From: JBNGDW01 sp049975325
GTDB lineage: Bacteria; Cloacimonadota; Cloacimonadia; JGIOTU-2; JBNGDW01
Length of the DNA stretch: 12,082 bases
Assembly (NCBI GenBank): GCA_049975325.1
Contig: JBNGDW010000049.1
Coordinates: 1 to 12,082, forward strand
Direction: 5' to 3'
Made by a program: the position numbers and the translations under genes. Positions 1 through 6,238 of the stretch are shown one piece after another. Under the pieces are notes generated by a model that saw only the letters and a program-made list of their open reading frames with translations, made no database searches and was not told the DNA's origin. Within the stretch, counting starts at the first letter, position 1. Each line of letters starts with the position of its first letter.

Positions 1-156
1 ACATTTGCTGTTTATAATGGAAAGAAGTTTGTGCCGGTTTTTGTAACGGAAAGTATGGTTGGTCATAAATTGGGTGAATTTTCGCCTACCAGAACTTTTA
101 GAGGGCATAAACGAAAAAAAGAGAGAGTTGCTGGGAAGAAGAAAGTAGGAGTATAA
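1..156 (+). CDS. rpsS: 30S ribosomal protein S19, C-terminal part (5' end outside window)
   Basis: The last 51 codons of S19 are read in frame 1 and end in TAA at 154-156. S19 sits in the head of the small subunit and forms a complex with S13 near the A site. The visible part has the family core: VPVFVTESMVGHKLGEF followed by SPTRTFRGH, then a lysine/arginine-rich tail ending KKVGV. These match the conserved C-terminal half of bacterial S19. The N-terminal part, roughly 40 residues, lies before the window. The stop overlaps the rplV start by one base (TAATG), as expected for the S10 block. The identification is firm; only the partial state limits it. Confidence 0.96.
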   Translation, partial: TFAVYNGKKFVPVFVTESMVGHKLGEFSPTRTFRGHKRKKERVAGKKKVGV

Positions 157-533
157 TGGAAGCAATTGCAAGAATTAAATATCAAAGAGGGTCAGCAAAG
201 AAAGTTCGGTTGGTTGCAGATTTAATAAGAGGCAAAAATGTTCTTGAAGCAAAGCAAATTCTTGCATTTTCTCGGAGGAAAGCTGGTCGGATATTGATGA
301 AGGTGATAAACGCCGCCATAGCGAACGCTGCCAATAAAGCCAGAAAGATTGAGCCTGACAAATTAGTAGTAAGCCGTATATTTGTTGATGAAGGCCCAAC
401 TCTAAAAAGATATCGGCCTCGGGCTATGGGACGGGCTGACCTGTTGAGAAGACGGACTTTCCATGTAACCATGGCTGTCTCTGATGAAAATACAAAAGAA
501 ACCAAGGAGAGTGTGAATGGGACAGAAAACTAA
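156..533 (+). CDS. rplV: 50S ribosomal protein L22
   Basis: L22 is an early-assembly large-subunit protein whose long beta hairpin lines the peptide exit tunnel. The 125-residue product opens with ARIKYQRGSAKKVRLVADLIRGKNV, the family signature for the rRNA-binding globular part. The hairpin region follows at about residues 75-105 (VSRIFVDEGPTLKRYRPRAMGRA), ending in the conserved RRRTFHVTM. The last 15 or so residues (SDENTKETKESVNGTEN) are a polar extension beyond the usual length of about 110. The start is fixed by AGGAG at 147-151, four bases upstream, and by the TAATG overlap with rpsS. The 3' end overlaps rpsC by 17 nt, so the extension codes for the rpsC ribosome binding site. Confidence 0.98.
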   Translation: MEAIARIKYQRGSAKKVRLVADLIRGKNVLEAKQILAFSRRKAGRILMKVINAAIANAANKARKIEPDKLVVSRIFVDEGPTLKRYRPRAMGRADLLRRRTFHVTMAVSDENTKETKESVNGTEN

Positions 534-1188
534 TCCAATCGGGTTTCGTATAGGATTTAACAAAAATTGGGAATCCGTATGGTTTTATGATAGCAAAAAA
601 GAGTATATAAAAAATTTTTATGACGGTATAAGAATTAAAGATTATGTCCAGAAACGGTATCGCCATGCTATGATCTCTCGAGTAGAAGTGTTCCGTACCA
701 GTGATAATATAAAAGTTGTTATATGGACAGGGCGTCCAGGCGTTGTGATTGGTAAAAAGGGAGCTGAAATAGAAAAAGTTAGACAGGAACTTCTTCTTTT
801 GCTGAACATGCAAGATTCTGAGGGATTTAATCGTTTAAATATTGATGTTAAAGAGGTTAGAAAACCAGAGATAGATGCAAGACTTATTGGCCTTGATATA
901 GCTAATCAGATAGAGAATAGGGTTTCCTATAGAAGAGCTGCTAAGCAAGCCTTAGGTAGAGCGATGCGTAGCGGAGCAGAAGGAATCAAGATTCGATATA
1001 GTGGTAGATTGCTTGGAGCTGAAATCGCTCGGAGTGAAGAATATAAAAGTGGCAGAATACCTCTCCATACACTTCGCGCTGATATTGATTATGCCTTAAC
1101 TGAGGCTCACACAAAGTATGGTATCATCGGCATAAAAGTATGGGTATGCCGTGCAGAAAAACTTGCGGGGATACTGAATCCTCTCTGA
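517..1188 (+). CDS. rpsC: 30S ribosomal protein S3
   Basis: S3 lines the mRNA entry channel of the small subunit with S4 and S5 and takes part in mRNA helicase activity. The 223-residue protein starts MGQKTNPIGFRIG, the standard S3 N terminus. A type II KH domain follows, with GRPGVVIGKKG at residues 72-82 carrying the GxxG loop (GKKG, 79-82). The C-terminal domain has GRLLGAEIARSE and IPLHTLRADIDYALTEAHTKYG, both diagnostic. Length is normal (about 210-235). AGGAG at 505-509 lies inside the 3' end of rplV and supports this ATG, so translation is probably coupled to rplV. Confidence 0.98.
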   Translation: MGQKTNPIGFRIGFNKNWESVWFYDSKKEYIKNFYDGIRIKDYVQKRYRHAMISRVEVFRTSDNIKVVIWTGRPGVVIGKKGAEIEKVRQELLLLLNMQDSEGFNRLNIDVKEVRKPEIDARLIGLDIANQIENRVSYRRAAKQALGRAMRSGAEGIKIRYSGRLLGAEIARSEEYKSGRIPLHTLRADIDYALTEAHTKYGIIGIKVWVCRAEKLAGILNPL

Positions 1189-1208
1189 ATACAGAGAAGA
1201 AGTGATTT

Positions 1209-1223
1209 TCTTTCTACCAAAGA
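1209..1223. other. Longest intergenic spacer (1189-1238) with a weak inverted repeat
   Basis: The 50-nt gap between rpsC and rplP is the longest gene-free stretch in the window. It contains a 5-bp inverted repeat, TCTTT / AAAGA, around a CTACC loop. The stem is AT-rich and has no U-run after it, so it does not look like an intrinsic terminator. I see no -35/-10 pair that I would defend. It may have no function. Confidence 0.15.
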
Positions 1224-1227
1224 GAAT

Positions 1228-1232
1228 AGGGG
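1228..1232 (+). promoter_or_regulatory. Ribosome binding site deciding the rplP start
   Basis: AGGGG lies six bases before the ATG at 1239 and twelve before the in-frame ATG at 1245. The spacing favours 1239, giving an N terminus MLMPKKVKYRK that matches the usual L16 start. Confidence 0.6.
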
Positions 1233-1238
1233 TTACTT

Positions 1239-1655
1239 ATGTTAATGCCGAAAAAAGTTAAATATAGAAAACAACAACGCGGAAAAAGACGGGGCAAGGC
1301 TTGCCGTGGTGCGACTTTGCAGTTTGGTGAATATGGCTTGATAAGCCTTGAGAATGGCTGGATTACAGCCCGACAAATTGAGGCAGCAAGAGTAGCAATG
1401 ACCCATTATATGAAAAGAACAGGAAAGGTCTGGATTAGAATTTTTCCCGATAAACCTTGTACTCAGAAACCAGCTGAGACCCGTATGGGTAAAGGAAAAG
1501 GTTCTCCTGAATTTTGGGTTGCCGTTGTAAAAAGAGGGCGTATCTTGTTTGAGATAAGCGGTGTAAGTGAAGAGGTTGCCAGAGAAGCCCTTCGCTTGGC
1601 AAGCCATAAAATTCCATTAAAGGTAAAATTTATTGCCAGAGAGATACTAGGATAA
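1239..1655 (+). CDS. rplP: 50S ribosomal protein L16
   Basis: L16 binds 23S rRNA near the peptidyl transferase centre and helps position A-site tRNA. The 138 residues fit the family length (136-144). Conserved blocks appear in order: MLMPKKVKYRKQQRGK at the N terminus, FGEYGLISLENGWITARQIEAARVAMTHYMKRTGKVWIRIFPDKP in the centre, then ETRMGKGKGSPEFWVAVVKRGRILFEI, the loop reaching toward the tRNA. The product ends KVKFIAREILG. It follows rpsC after about 50 nt, the usual place in the S10 block, and rpmC starts three bases after its stop. Confidence 0.98.
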   Translation: MLMPKKVKYRKQQRGKRRGKACRGATLQFGEYGLISLENGWITARQIEAARVAMTHYMKRTGKVWIRIFPDKPCTQKPAETRMGKGKGSPEFWVAVVKRGRILFEISGVSEEVAREALRLASHKIPLKVKFIAREILG

Positions 1656-1658
1656 ATT

Positions 1659-1880
1659 ATGAAGATATATGAATTACGCGAAATGACTGAGGAAGAGCTT
1701 AAACTCAAAAGAGAAGATCTGGAAGAGGAACTTTATAATCTACATTTCCAGAAAGCAATGAATAAATTAGAAAATCCGATGAGGATACGCCAGGTAAAAC
1801 GATCAATCGCTCAGGTGAATACCGTTCTTAAAGAGCGAGCAAGGTCAATCCCTGGAAAAGCCAAATCAGAAAATCTGTAA
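1659..1880 (+). CDS. rpmC: 50S ribosomal protein L29
   Basis: L29 is a small two-helix protein next to the peptide exit tunnel, close to L23, and forms part of the docking site for SRP and trigger factor. The 73-residue product has the helical hairpin expected of the family: KIYELREMTEEELKLKREDLEEELYNLHFQKAMNKLENPMRIRQVKRSIAQVNTVLKERA. The LENPMRIRQVKRSIA segment is the best-conserved part. It is slightly longer than typical (63-70), with a short basic tail. AGGA at 1649-1652, inside the end of rplP, is six bases before the start. Confidence 0.97.
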   Translation: MKIYELREMTEEELKLKREDLEEELYNLHFQKAMNKLENPMRIRQVKRSIAQVNTVLKERARSIPGKAKSENL

Positions 1881-1897
1881 TAACAGGAAGTCGGAAA

Positions 1898-2161
1898 ATG
1901 GAAAGAAGAAGAGTAAAACCTAAGAGAATAGGAACAGTTTTAAGTGATAAAATGGATAAAACCTGTATAGTAAAAGTAGAAAGAGTCTTCAAGCATCCAT
2001 TATATGGAAAATACATTAAAAGAAGTAAAAATTTTGCTGTCCATGATGAAAATAATGAGGCAAAAACAGGAGATAAAGTAAGAATTGAAGAATACAGACC
2101 TGTGAGTAAAACCAAGAGGTGGAGGCTGGTTGATATTCTTGAAAAAAGTGAGAAAATTTAA
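1898..2161 (+). CDS. rpsQ: 30S ribosomal protein S17
   Basis: S17 is an OB-fold protein that binds 16S rRNA early and is needed for small-subunit body assembly. The 87 residues show the family features: a basic N terminus, then GTVLSDKMDKTCIVKVERVFKHPLYGKYIKRSKNFAVHDENNEAKTGDKVRIEEYRPVSKTKRWRLVDIL. HPLYGKYIKRSKNFAVHDE and the RPxSKTKRW motif near the C terminus are diagnostic. AGGAAG at 1885-1890 sits seven bases before the ATG. This is the last gene of the classical S10 operon; only 11 nt separate it from rplN, with no sign of a terminator. Confidence 0.97.
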   Translation: MERRRVKPKRIGTVLSDKMDKTCIVKVERVFKHPLYGKYIKRSKNFAVHDENNEAKTGDKVRIEEYRPVSKTKRWRLVDILEKSEKI

Positions 2162-2172
2162 TAGGAGTTATC

Positions 2173-2541
2173 ATGATTCAGCAGGAATCCATACTGAATG
2201 TCGCAGATAATTCAGGCGCAAGAAAAGTGAAATGTATCAAAGTATTAGGTGGTACAAAAGCACGATATGCAAATGTAGGTGATATTATTGTTATCTCTGT
2301 TAAATCAGCAGTGCCGAATACAGATGTAAAAAAAGGCTCTATACATAAAGGTGTTGTGGTCCGGACAAAAAGTCCTATACGGAGAGATGATGGAACTTAT
2401 GTAAGATTTAGTGAAAATGCAGTGGCGTTGATTAGTGATCAAATGGAACCAAAGGGGACTCGTATTTTTGGCCCTGTTGCAAGAGAACTCCGCGGCAAAG
2501 CATTTATGAAAATCCTTTCCCTTGCCCCGGAGGTTGTATAG
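2173..2541 (+). CDS. rplN: 50S ribosomal protein L14
   Basis: L14 is a universally conserved large-subunit protein at the subunit interface, contacting 16S helix 14 and L19. The 122-residue length is exactly the usual one. The sequence opens MIQQESILNVADNSGARKVKCIKVLGGTKARYANVGDIIVISVKSA, followed by KKGSIHKGVVVRTKSPIRRDDGTYVRFSENAVALISDQMEPKGTRIFGPVARELR, both hallmark blocks. AGGAG at 2163-2167 is five bases upstream of the ATG. It begins the spc block. Nothing is unusual. Confidence 0.98.
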   Translation: MIQQESILNVADNSGARKVKCIKVLGGTKARYANVGDIIVISVKSAVPNTDVKKGSIHKGVVVRTKSPIRRDDGTYVRFSENAVALISDQMEPKGTRIFGPVARELRGKAFMKILSLAPEVV

Positions 2542-2545
2542 AGGA
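2541..2545 (+). promoter_or_regulatory. Ribosome binding site deciding the rplX start
   Basis: GAGGA overlaps the last base of the rplN stop and lies five bases before the ATG at 2551. The alternative in-frame ATG at 2560 would be 14 bases away, so 2551 is preferred although MKIKKGDK also resembles an L24 start. Confidence 0.55.
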
Positions 2546-2550
2546 ATATT

Positions 2551-2868
2551 ATGAATAAGATGAAGATTAAGAAAGGCGATAAGGTCAAAGTAATATCAGG
2601 TGAATACAAAGGCGTTGAAGGAATTGTTCTAAGAGCATTTCCTAAACAAGAAAGAGTAATCGTAGAAAAAGTTAATTTTATAAAGAAACATCAACGTCCA
2701 AACCAGCAAAATCCTTCCGGTGCTATAATAGAAAGAGAGGCACCTATCCATGTCTCAAATGTTCAGTTGATATGTCCAAAATGTGGGAAATCTTCTCAAG
2801 TAAGAATGAAAATACTCGAGGATAAAAGTCGGGTTCGGTATTGTAAAAAATGTGGCGAAGTGATTTGA
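2551..2868 (+). CDS. rplX: 50S ribosomal protein L24, zinc-ribbon type
   Basis: L24 is one of the assembly-initiator proteins of the large subunit and binds the 5' end region of 23S rRNA. The KOW motif is at the N terminus (KKGDKVKVISGEYKGVEGIVLRAFPKQERVIVEKVNFIKKHQRP). GAIIEREAPIHVSNVQLICPKCGK then joins a C-terminal zinc-ribbon-like part with two CxxC pairs, C75/C78 and C98/C101. Many bacterial L24s keep these cysteines while others, including the E. coli type, have lost some. Length, 105 residues, is normal. Zinc binding is inferred from the four cysteines. The rplE start follows after nine bases. Confidence 0.97.
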   Translation: MNKMKIKKGDKVKVISGEYKGVEGIVLRAFPKQERVIVEKVNFIKKHQRPNQQNPSGAIIEREAPIHVSNVQLICPKCGKSSQVRMKILEDKSRVRYCKKCGEVI

Positions 2869-2877
2869 TGAGGAACT

Positions 2878-3423
2878 ATGAGTAGATTAAAAGATAAATA
2901 TAAAAATGATGTGGTGAAAGAGCTTGCCAAAAGATTTGGGTATAAAAATCCTATGATGGTACCGAAGTTAGAAAAGGTTTCTGTAAACATCGGTGTTGGC
3001 GAAGCTGTTCAAAATCGGGCTGCGCTTGACCATGCGAGAAAGGAAGTTGAAACTATAACAGGGCAGCACGCAATAGTTACAAATGCCAAAAAATCAATTT
3101 CAAACTTTAAATTACGTGCTGGAATGCCAATCGGCATCAAAACTACACTGCGAGGCGAACGGATGTATGAGTTTGTTGATAGGCTTGTTAGCATCGTGCT
3201 ACCTCGTATTCGAGATTTTAACGGTGTTTCCCCAAATGGATTTGATGGTAGAGGGAATTATACACTTGGGATTAGAGAGCAGATAGTCTTTCCAGAAATA
3301 AACTATGATTCAATTGATAAAATTCGTGGTTTAAATATTACATTTGTGACCACGGCCAAAACTGATGAAGAGGGCATGGCACTTTTATCCGCCTTAGGAA
3401 TGCCCTTTGCAACAAATAAATAA
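2878..3423 (+). CDS. rplE: 50S ribosomal protein L5
   Basis: L5 binds 5S rRNA and forms the central protuberance, where it contacts P-site tRNA and S13. The 181-residue product matches the usual 179-180. It has the N-terminal YKNDVVKELAKRFGYKNPMMVPKLEKVSVNIGVGEA, then ITGQHAIVTNAKKSISNFKLRAGMPIGIKTTLRGERMYEFVDRLVSIVLPRIRDFNGV, and the C-terminal GRGNYTLGIREQIVFPEINYDSIDKIRGLNITFVTTAKTDEE. All three are family signatures. GAGGA at 2870-2874 supports the ATG. In E. coli the site where S8 represses this operon lies near the rplE start; I did not see a clear counterpart here. Confidence 0.98.
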   Translation: MSRLKDKYKNDVVKELAKRFGYKNPMMVPKLEKVSVNIGVGEAVQNRAALDHARKEVETITGQHAIVTNAKKSISNFKLRAGMPIGIKTTLRGERMYEFVDRLVSIVLPRIRDFNGVSPNGFDGRGNYTLGIREQIVFPEINYDSIDKIRGLNITFVTTAKTDEEGMALLSALGMPFATNK

Positions 3424-3435
3424 GTAAGAGGTGCA

Positions 3436-3621
3436 ATGGCTAAAAAATCTTTAATGGTTAAGGCAAAAAGAGAACCTAAATTCAAAGTTCAAGCATATAA
3501 TAGATGTGAGATATGTGGACGTCCGCGCGGATATCTGCGCGATTTTGGAATCTGTAGGCTCTGTTTTAGAAAACTTGCTCGCGAAGGAAAGATACCCGGT
3601 ATAAAGAAAGCAAGCTGGTAA
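3436..3621 (+). CDS. rpsN: 30S ribosomal protein S14, zinc-binding (C+) type
   Basis: S14 is in the head of the small subunit, near S3, S10 and S19. The product is the short 61-residue form with a Cys4 zinc site at C24, C27, C40 and C43 (CEICGRPRGYLRDFGICRLC), ending in the typical FRKLAREGKIPGIKKASW. This is the ancestral zinc-dependent version (often named rpsZ or rpsN type Z), not the roughly 100-residue cysteine-free form of E. coli. GAGG at 3428-3431 precedes the ATG. Whether a zinc-free paralogue exists elsewhere in the genome cannot be told from this window. Confidence 0.97.
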   Translation: MAKKSLMVKAKREPKFKVQAYNRCEICGRPRGYLRDFGICRLCFRKLAREGKIPGIKKASW

Positions 3622-3634
3622 TTTTGGAGGATTT

Positions 3635-4064
3635 ATGTCACGAACAGACCCGATAGCTGATATGTTAACTATGATTCGTAATGCTTTGCAGGCCAAAAAA
3701 CAAAATGTTGTTTTCGAATACTCAAATATGAGAAAAAATATTGCTGATATCCTAAAACAAGAGAACTTTATTAATGAGTATCAAATAATCAGCGGCAGTG
3801 ATAAAGGGTATAGTAAATTTGATCAGATTGAGATTTCTCTTAGATATGACAAAAAGGGAGAGCCTGTCATCAAAGGACTTGAGCGCGTGAGTACACCTGG
3901 TAAACGAGTCTATATAAATTCAAGAAATATTCCAGTCGTGTATNNNNNNNNNNGTGTATAATCATCTGGGTGTGGCGATCATTTCCACAAATATAGGTAT
4001 TATTACTGATAGAATGGCTCGAAAAGAAAAAGTTGGAGGAGAATATCTCTGTAAGATATGGTAG
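3635..4064 (+). CDS. rpsH: 30S ribosomal protein S8, interrupted by an assembly gap
   Basis: S8 organises the central domain of 16S rRNA and in E. coli also represses spc mRNA. The first part (3635-3943, 103 codons) starts MSRTDPIADMLTMIRNAL and runs to RVSTPGKRVYINSRNIPVVY. After ten Ns the rest is read in another frame from 3954: VYNHLGVAIISTNIGIITDRMARKEKVGGEYLCKIW, stop TAG at 4062-4064. With the Ns taken literally the gene is frameshifted. Both flanks of the Ns are GTGTAT, and joining them on those six bases restores one frame and the expected spacing IPVVYNHLGVAIIST, giving 137 residues against the usual 130-132. I therefore read it as an intact gene with a false gap. GGAGG at 3626-3630 is a strong ribosome binding site. 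Confidence 0.93.
3944..3953. other. Assembly gap (10 N) inside rpsH, probably spurious
   Basis: Ten Ns are flanked on the left by GTGTAT (3938-3943) and on the right by the same six bases (3954-3959). This is what a scaffolder leaves when two contig ends overlap by less than its merging threshold. Removing the Ns and one copy (16 nt in total) gives a 414-nt rpsH including the stop. Confidence 0.9.
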
Positions 4065-4089
4065 AGAGCATTTTTAAGAAGAGGTTAGT

Positions 4090-4674
4090 ATGTCACGAGT
4101 AGGTAAAGCACCGATAAATATTCCAGAAAATGTAACTGTAGATATAAAAGGCAAAAATGTAACTGTAAGTGGACCCAAGGGTACACTTACTCATAGGTTA
4201 AATGAAGGAATTTCTGTAAAGATAGAAGATAAGCAAATTATTGTTGGCAGGGTTTCTGACCAGAAGGAATATAAATCCATGCATGGCCTTAATAGAGCTT
4301 TACTATACAATATCGTAAAGGGAGTCTCTGAAGGATATATGAAAAGGTTAATGATTGTAGGTACTGGATACAGGGCAGAAGTAAAGGGAAGATGGCTAAT
4401 ATTAGGGCTTGGCTTTTCACATGATGTGTATTTTGAAATTCCAGAAGGTATTGAAATATTAGTGGAACGAATTGGAAGAGCTGATGCAAGTGCGGTGCCG
4501 GAGCTCCAAAGTATTATTGATGTAAAAGGTATTGATAAGGAACTTGTTGGCAATGTTGCAGCTACTATCCGCAAGATAAGGCCACCGGAACCTTATAAGT
4601 CAAAGGGCATCCGGTATGCCGATGAGCATATACGAAGGAAAGCTGGAAAGATTGCTGGCGGTACAGGAGCATAA
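4090..4674 (+). CDS. rplF: 50S ribosomal protein L6
   Basis: L6 binds near the sarcin-ricin loop at the GTPase-associated region of the large subunit. The 194-residue product has two L6 folds. The first runs from MSRVGKAPINIPENVTVDIKGKNVTVSGPKGTL to about residue 80. The second includes RLMIVGTGYRAEVKGRWLILGLGFSHDVYFEIPEGI and ends with LVGNVAATIRKIRPPEPYKSKGIRYADEHIRRKAGK, the family C-terminal signature. It is longer than the usual 176-184 residues. The excess appears to lie at residues 126-139, between the EIPEGIEILV strand and the IIDVKGIDKE strand, where I recall most L6s having only a few residues. GAGG at 4081-4084 supports the start. Confidence 0.97.
   Translation: MSRVGKAPINIPENVTVDIKGKNVTVSGPKGTLTHRLNEGISVKIEDKQIIVGRVSDQKEYKSMHGLNRALLYNIVKGVSEGYMKRLMIVGTGYRAEVKGRWLILGLGFSHDVYFEIPEGIEILVERIGRADASAVPELQSIIDVKGIDKELVGNVAATIRKIRPPEPYKSKGIRYADEHIRRKAGKIAGGTGA
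4665..4669 (+). promoter_or_regulatory. Ribosome binding site deciding the rplR start
   Basis: AGGAG inside the 3' end of rplF is six bases before the ATG at 4676. This start gives a normal L18 N terminus. The longer open frame back to 4616 would add 20 residues that overlap rplF and have no L18 character. Confidence 0.75.
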
Positions 4675-4675
4675 A

Positions 4676-5053
4676 ATGAGAAAGAGCAAAACCAGTAGAA
4701 AAAGATTACAGCGAATAAGAAGGAAATTTTCTATACGGAAAAAAATAGTAGGAACACCCGAAGTTCCAAGGGCCTCTGTATATCGAAGTCTTAAGCATAT
4801 ATACATCCAGGCAATAGATGACGATAATGGACATACGATGGTCTCTGCTTCGACACTTCAACCTGAATTTCTCTCTACCAAGAAAGAAAAAATGAAAAAG
4901 ACAGAACAAGCATTTTTGGTTGGTGAAATTTTCGCAAAGAAGTGTAAAGAAAAAAAGATTGATAGGATAAAATTTGACCGGAATGGTTTCAGTTATCATG
5001 GTAGAATAAAAGCCCTGGCAGACGGTGCGCGTAAGGGTGGATTGAAATTTTAG
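4676..5053 (+). CDS. rplR: 50S ribosomal protein L18
   Basis: L18 binds 5S rRNA and helps attach it to the central protuberance with L5. From the ATG at 4676 the product is 125 residues (usual 115-122). It starts with a very basic N-terminal tail (MRKSKTSRKRLQRIRRKFSIRKKI), then the core PRASVYRSLKHIYIQAIDDDNGHTMVSASTL, and ends FDRNGFSYHGRIKALADGARKGGLKF, matching the family FDRGGYxYHGRVKALADAAREGGL pattern. The open frame extends further upstream inside rplF, but the ribosome binding site and family alignment favour this start. The stop overlaps the AGGAG of rpsE. Confidence 0.96.
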   Translation: MRKSKTSRKRLQRIRRKFSIRKKIVGTPEVPRASVYRSLKHIYIQAIDDDNGHTMVSASTLQPEFLSTKKEKMKKTEQAFLVGEIFAKKCKEKKIDRIKFDRNGFSYHGRIKALADGARKGGLKF

Positions 5054-5062
5054 GAGTGGTTT

Positions 5063-5569
5063 ATGGAAAATAATCAATTAAATGAAGAAAAAGAGTTTGT
5101 CGCTGAAGAGATTGTTGCTACAAATCGTGTATCTAAGGCTGTGAAGGGCGGACGGCATATTAGCTTTAGCGCCATTGTGGTAATTGGTGACAAGAAGGGA
5201 AGAGTCGGAGTTGGAACAGGAAAAGCGAATGAGGTTGCTATCGCTATCAACAAGGCAAAGGAAGATGCTCGCAAAAATGTTTTTTCTGTACCGATACGGC
5301 GAGGCACTATTCCACATGAGATACTTGGAAAATTTGGTGGAAGTAAAGTTTTGATGAAACCTGCCGCAGAAGGTACAGGAGTAATTGCCGGTGGTCCTGT
5401 TCGTGTTATTTTACAAGCTGCTGGGATTGAAAATATACTTGCAAAGTCATTAGGATCCAATACAAAGCATAATCTGGTTAATGCAACGATAACTTGCTTG
5501 AAATCGCTCCGCTCTCATGAAGAAGTGGCACTACTCAGGAAAAAATCAATTACAGAATTGTTGCAATAG
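5063..5569 (+). CDS. rpsE: 30S ribosomal protein S5
   Basis: S5 lies on the back of the small subunit at the mRNA entry channel and affects decoding accuracy. The 168-residue protein has an acidic N-terminal extension (ENNQLNEEKEFVAEEI), then the double-stranded RNA-binding-like domain beginning at about residue 17 with VSKAVKGGRHISFSAIVVIGDKKGRVGVGTGKANEV. KGGR (28-31) is in the loop where spectinomycin-resistance changes occur in other bacteria, and it looks wild type. The second domain has KPAAEGTGVIAGGPVRVILQAAGIENILAKSLGSNTKHNLVNAT, which is highly conserved. AGGAG at 5052-5056 is upstream of the ATG. Confidence 0.98.
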   Translation: MENNQLNEEKEFVAEEIVATNRVSKAVKGGRHISFSAIVVIGDKKGRVGVGTGKANEVAIAINKAKEDARKNVFSVPIRRGTIPHEILGKFGGSKVLMKPAAEGTGVIAGGPVRVILQAAGIENILAKSLGSNTKHNLVNATITCLKSLRSHEEVALLRKKSITELLQ

Positions 5570-5585
5570 AAGATTGAAGTAGATA

Positions 5586-5789
5586 ATGGCAAAAAAGAAA
5601 AAACTGAGAATTACCCAAATAAGAAGTACTATAGGACAGAATGAGGTTAAGATCAAAATTATGCAGGCATTAGGGCTGCATAAACCTCATCATACAGTCA
5701 TAAAAGATGATACACCCTCAATTCGAGGAATGATAAAAAGTGTAAATCATTTGGTAAAAGTAGAAGAAATAACGGCAGGGAAACGATGA
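5586..5789 (+). CDS. rpmD: 50S ribosomal protein L30
   Basis: L30 is a small alpha/beta large-subunit protein. The 67-residue product fits the ferredoxin-like L30 fold: KKKLRITQIRSTIGQNEVKIKIMQALGLHKPHHTVIKDDTPSIRGMIKSVNHLVKVEEI. The stretch TQIRSTIG, then ALGL.K..HTV..DDTPSIRGMI..V.HLV.VEE, is the family signature. It is slightly longer than the usual 58-62 residues because of a basic N terminus (MAKKKK) and a short tail. The ribosome binding site is weak, so translation may depend on reinitiation after rpsE, which ends 16 nt before. The stop overlaps the rplO start as ATGA. Confidence 0.96.
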   Translation: MAKKKKLRITQIRSTIGQNEVKIKIMQALGLHKPHHTVIKDDTPSIRGMIKSVNHLVKVEEITAGKR

Positions 5790-6238
5790 GGCTTAATGAA
5801 ATACAACCTCCAAAAGGTATGAGACATAAGAAAAAAAGATTAGGTAAGGGTAGTGGTAGCGGATATGGGAAAACTGCTGGTAGAGGTCACAAAGGACAGA
5901 AAAGCAGAAGTGGTGGAAATGTTCCTGTATGGTTTGAAGGTGGACAGATGCCTATACAGCGACGCCTACCTCGAAAGGGCTTCAAAAATTTTTCTAAAAA
6001 GTCCTTTCGCATTGTTACTCTTAATCATTTGGCAAGGCTTGAGGAAGAAGAAATTGATATCTCTCTGATGGAAAAGTATGGATTAATTGCTTCAGGAAAA
6101 ACACATAAAAATCCAGTTAAAGTACTTGCGAATACAGATACTAAGTTTGAGCAAAAGAAGATTGTGAAGGCTAACCAATTCAGTAAAAAAGCTAAAGAAT
6201 TGATTGAGAAATTTGGTGGGAAAGCAGAGGTAGTATAG
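5786..6238 (+). CDS. rplO: 50S ribosomal protein L15
   Basis: L15 is an assembly protein of the large subunit whose extended N-terminal arm threads into 23S rRNA. The 150-residue product starts MRLNEIQPPKGMRHKKKRLGKGSGSGYGKTAGRGHKGQKSRSGG, the glycine- and lysine-rich arm (residues 1-44). FEGGQMPIQRRLPRKGFKN follows, then a globular C-terminal half ending FSKKAKELIEKFGGKAEVV. These are standard L15 blocks and the length is usual (about 145-150). It overlaps rpmD by four bases and ends in TAG, whose G is the first base of the secY GTG start. Confidence 0.98.
   Translation: MRLNEIQPPKGMRHKKKRLGKGSGSGYGKTAGRGHKGQKSRSGGNVPVWFEGGQMPIQRRLPRKGFKNFSKKSFRIVTLNHLARLEEEEIDISLMEKYGLIASGKTHKNPVKVLANTDTKFEQKKIVKANQFSKKAKELIEKFGGKAEVV

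Noticed and set aside
1209..1223. Inverted repeat in the rpsC-rplP spacer as a terminator
   Set aside because: It has only five AT-rich pairs and no following U-run, and it lies inside a block that is normally co-transcribed.
3635..4064. rpsH as a frameshifted pseudogene
   Set aside because: The frame change falls exactly on the N-run, whose flanks repeat GTGTAT; merging restores an intact S8.
4616..4675. Longer start for rplR, adding 20 residues
   Set aside because: The extra residues overlap rplF and have no L18 character, while AGGAG at 4665-4669 supports the ATG at 4676.
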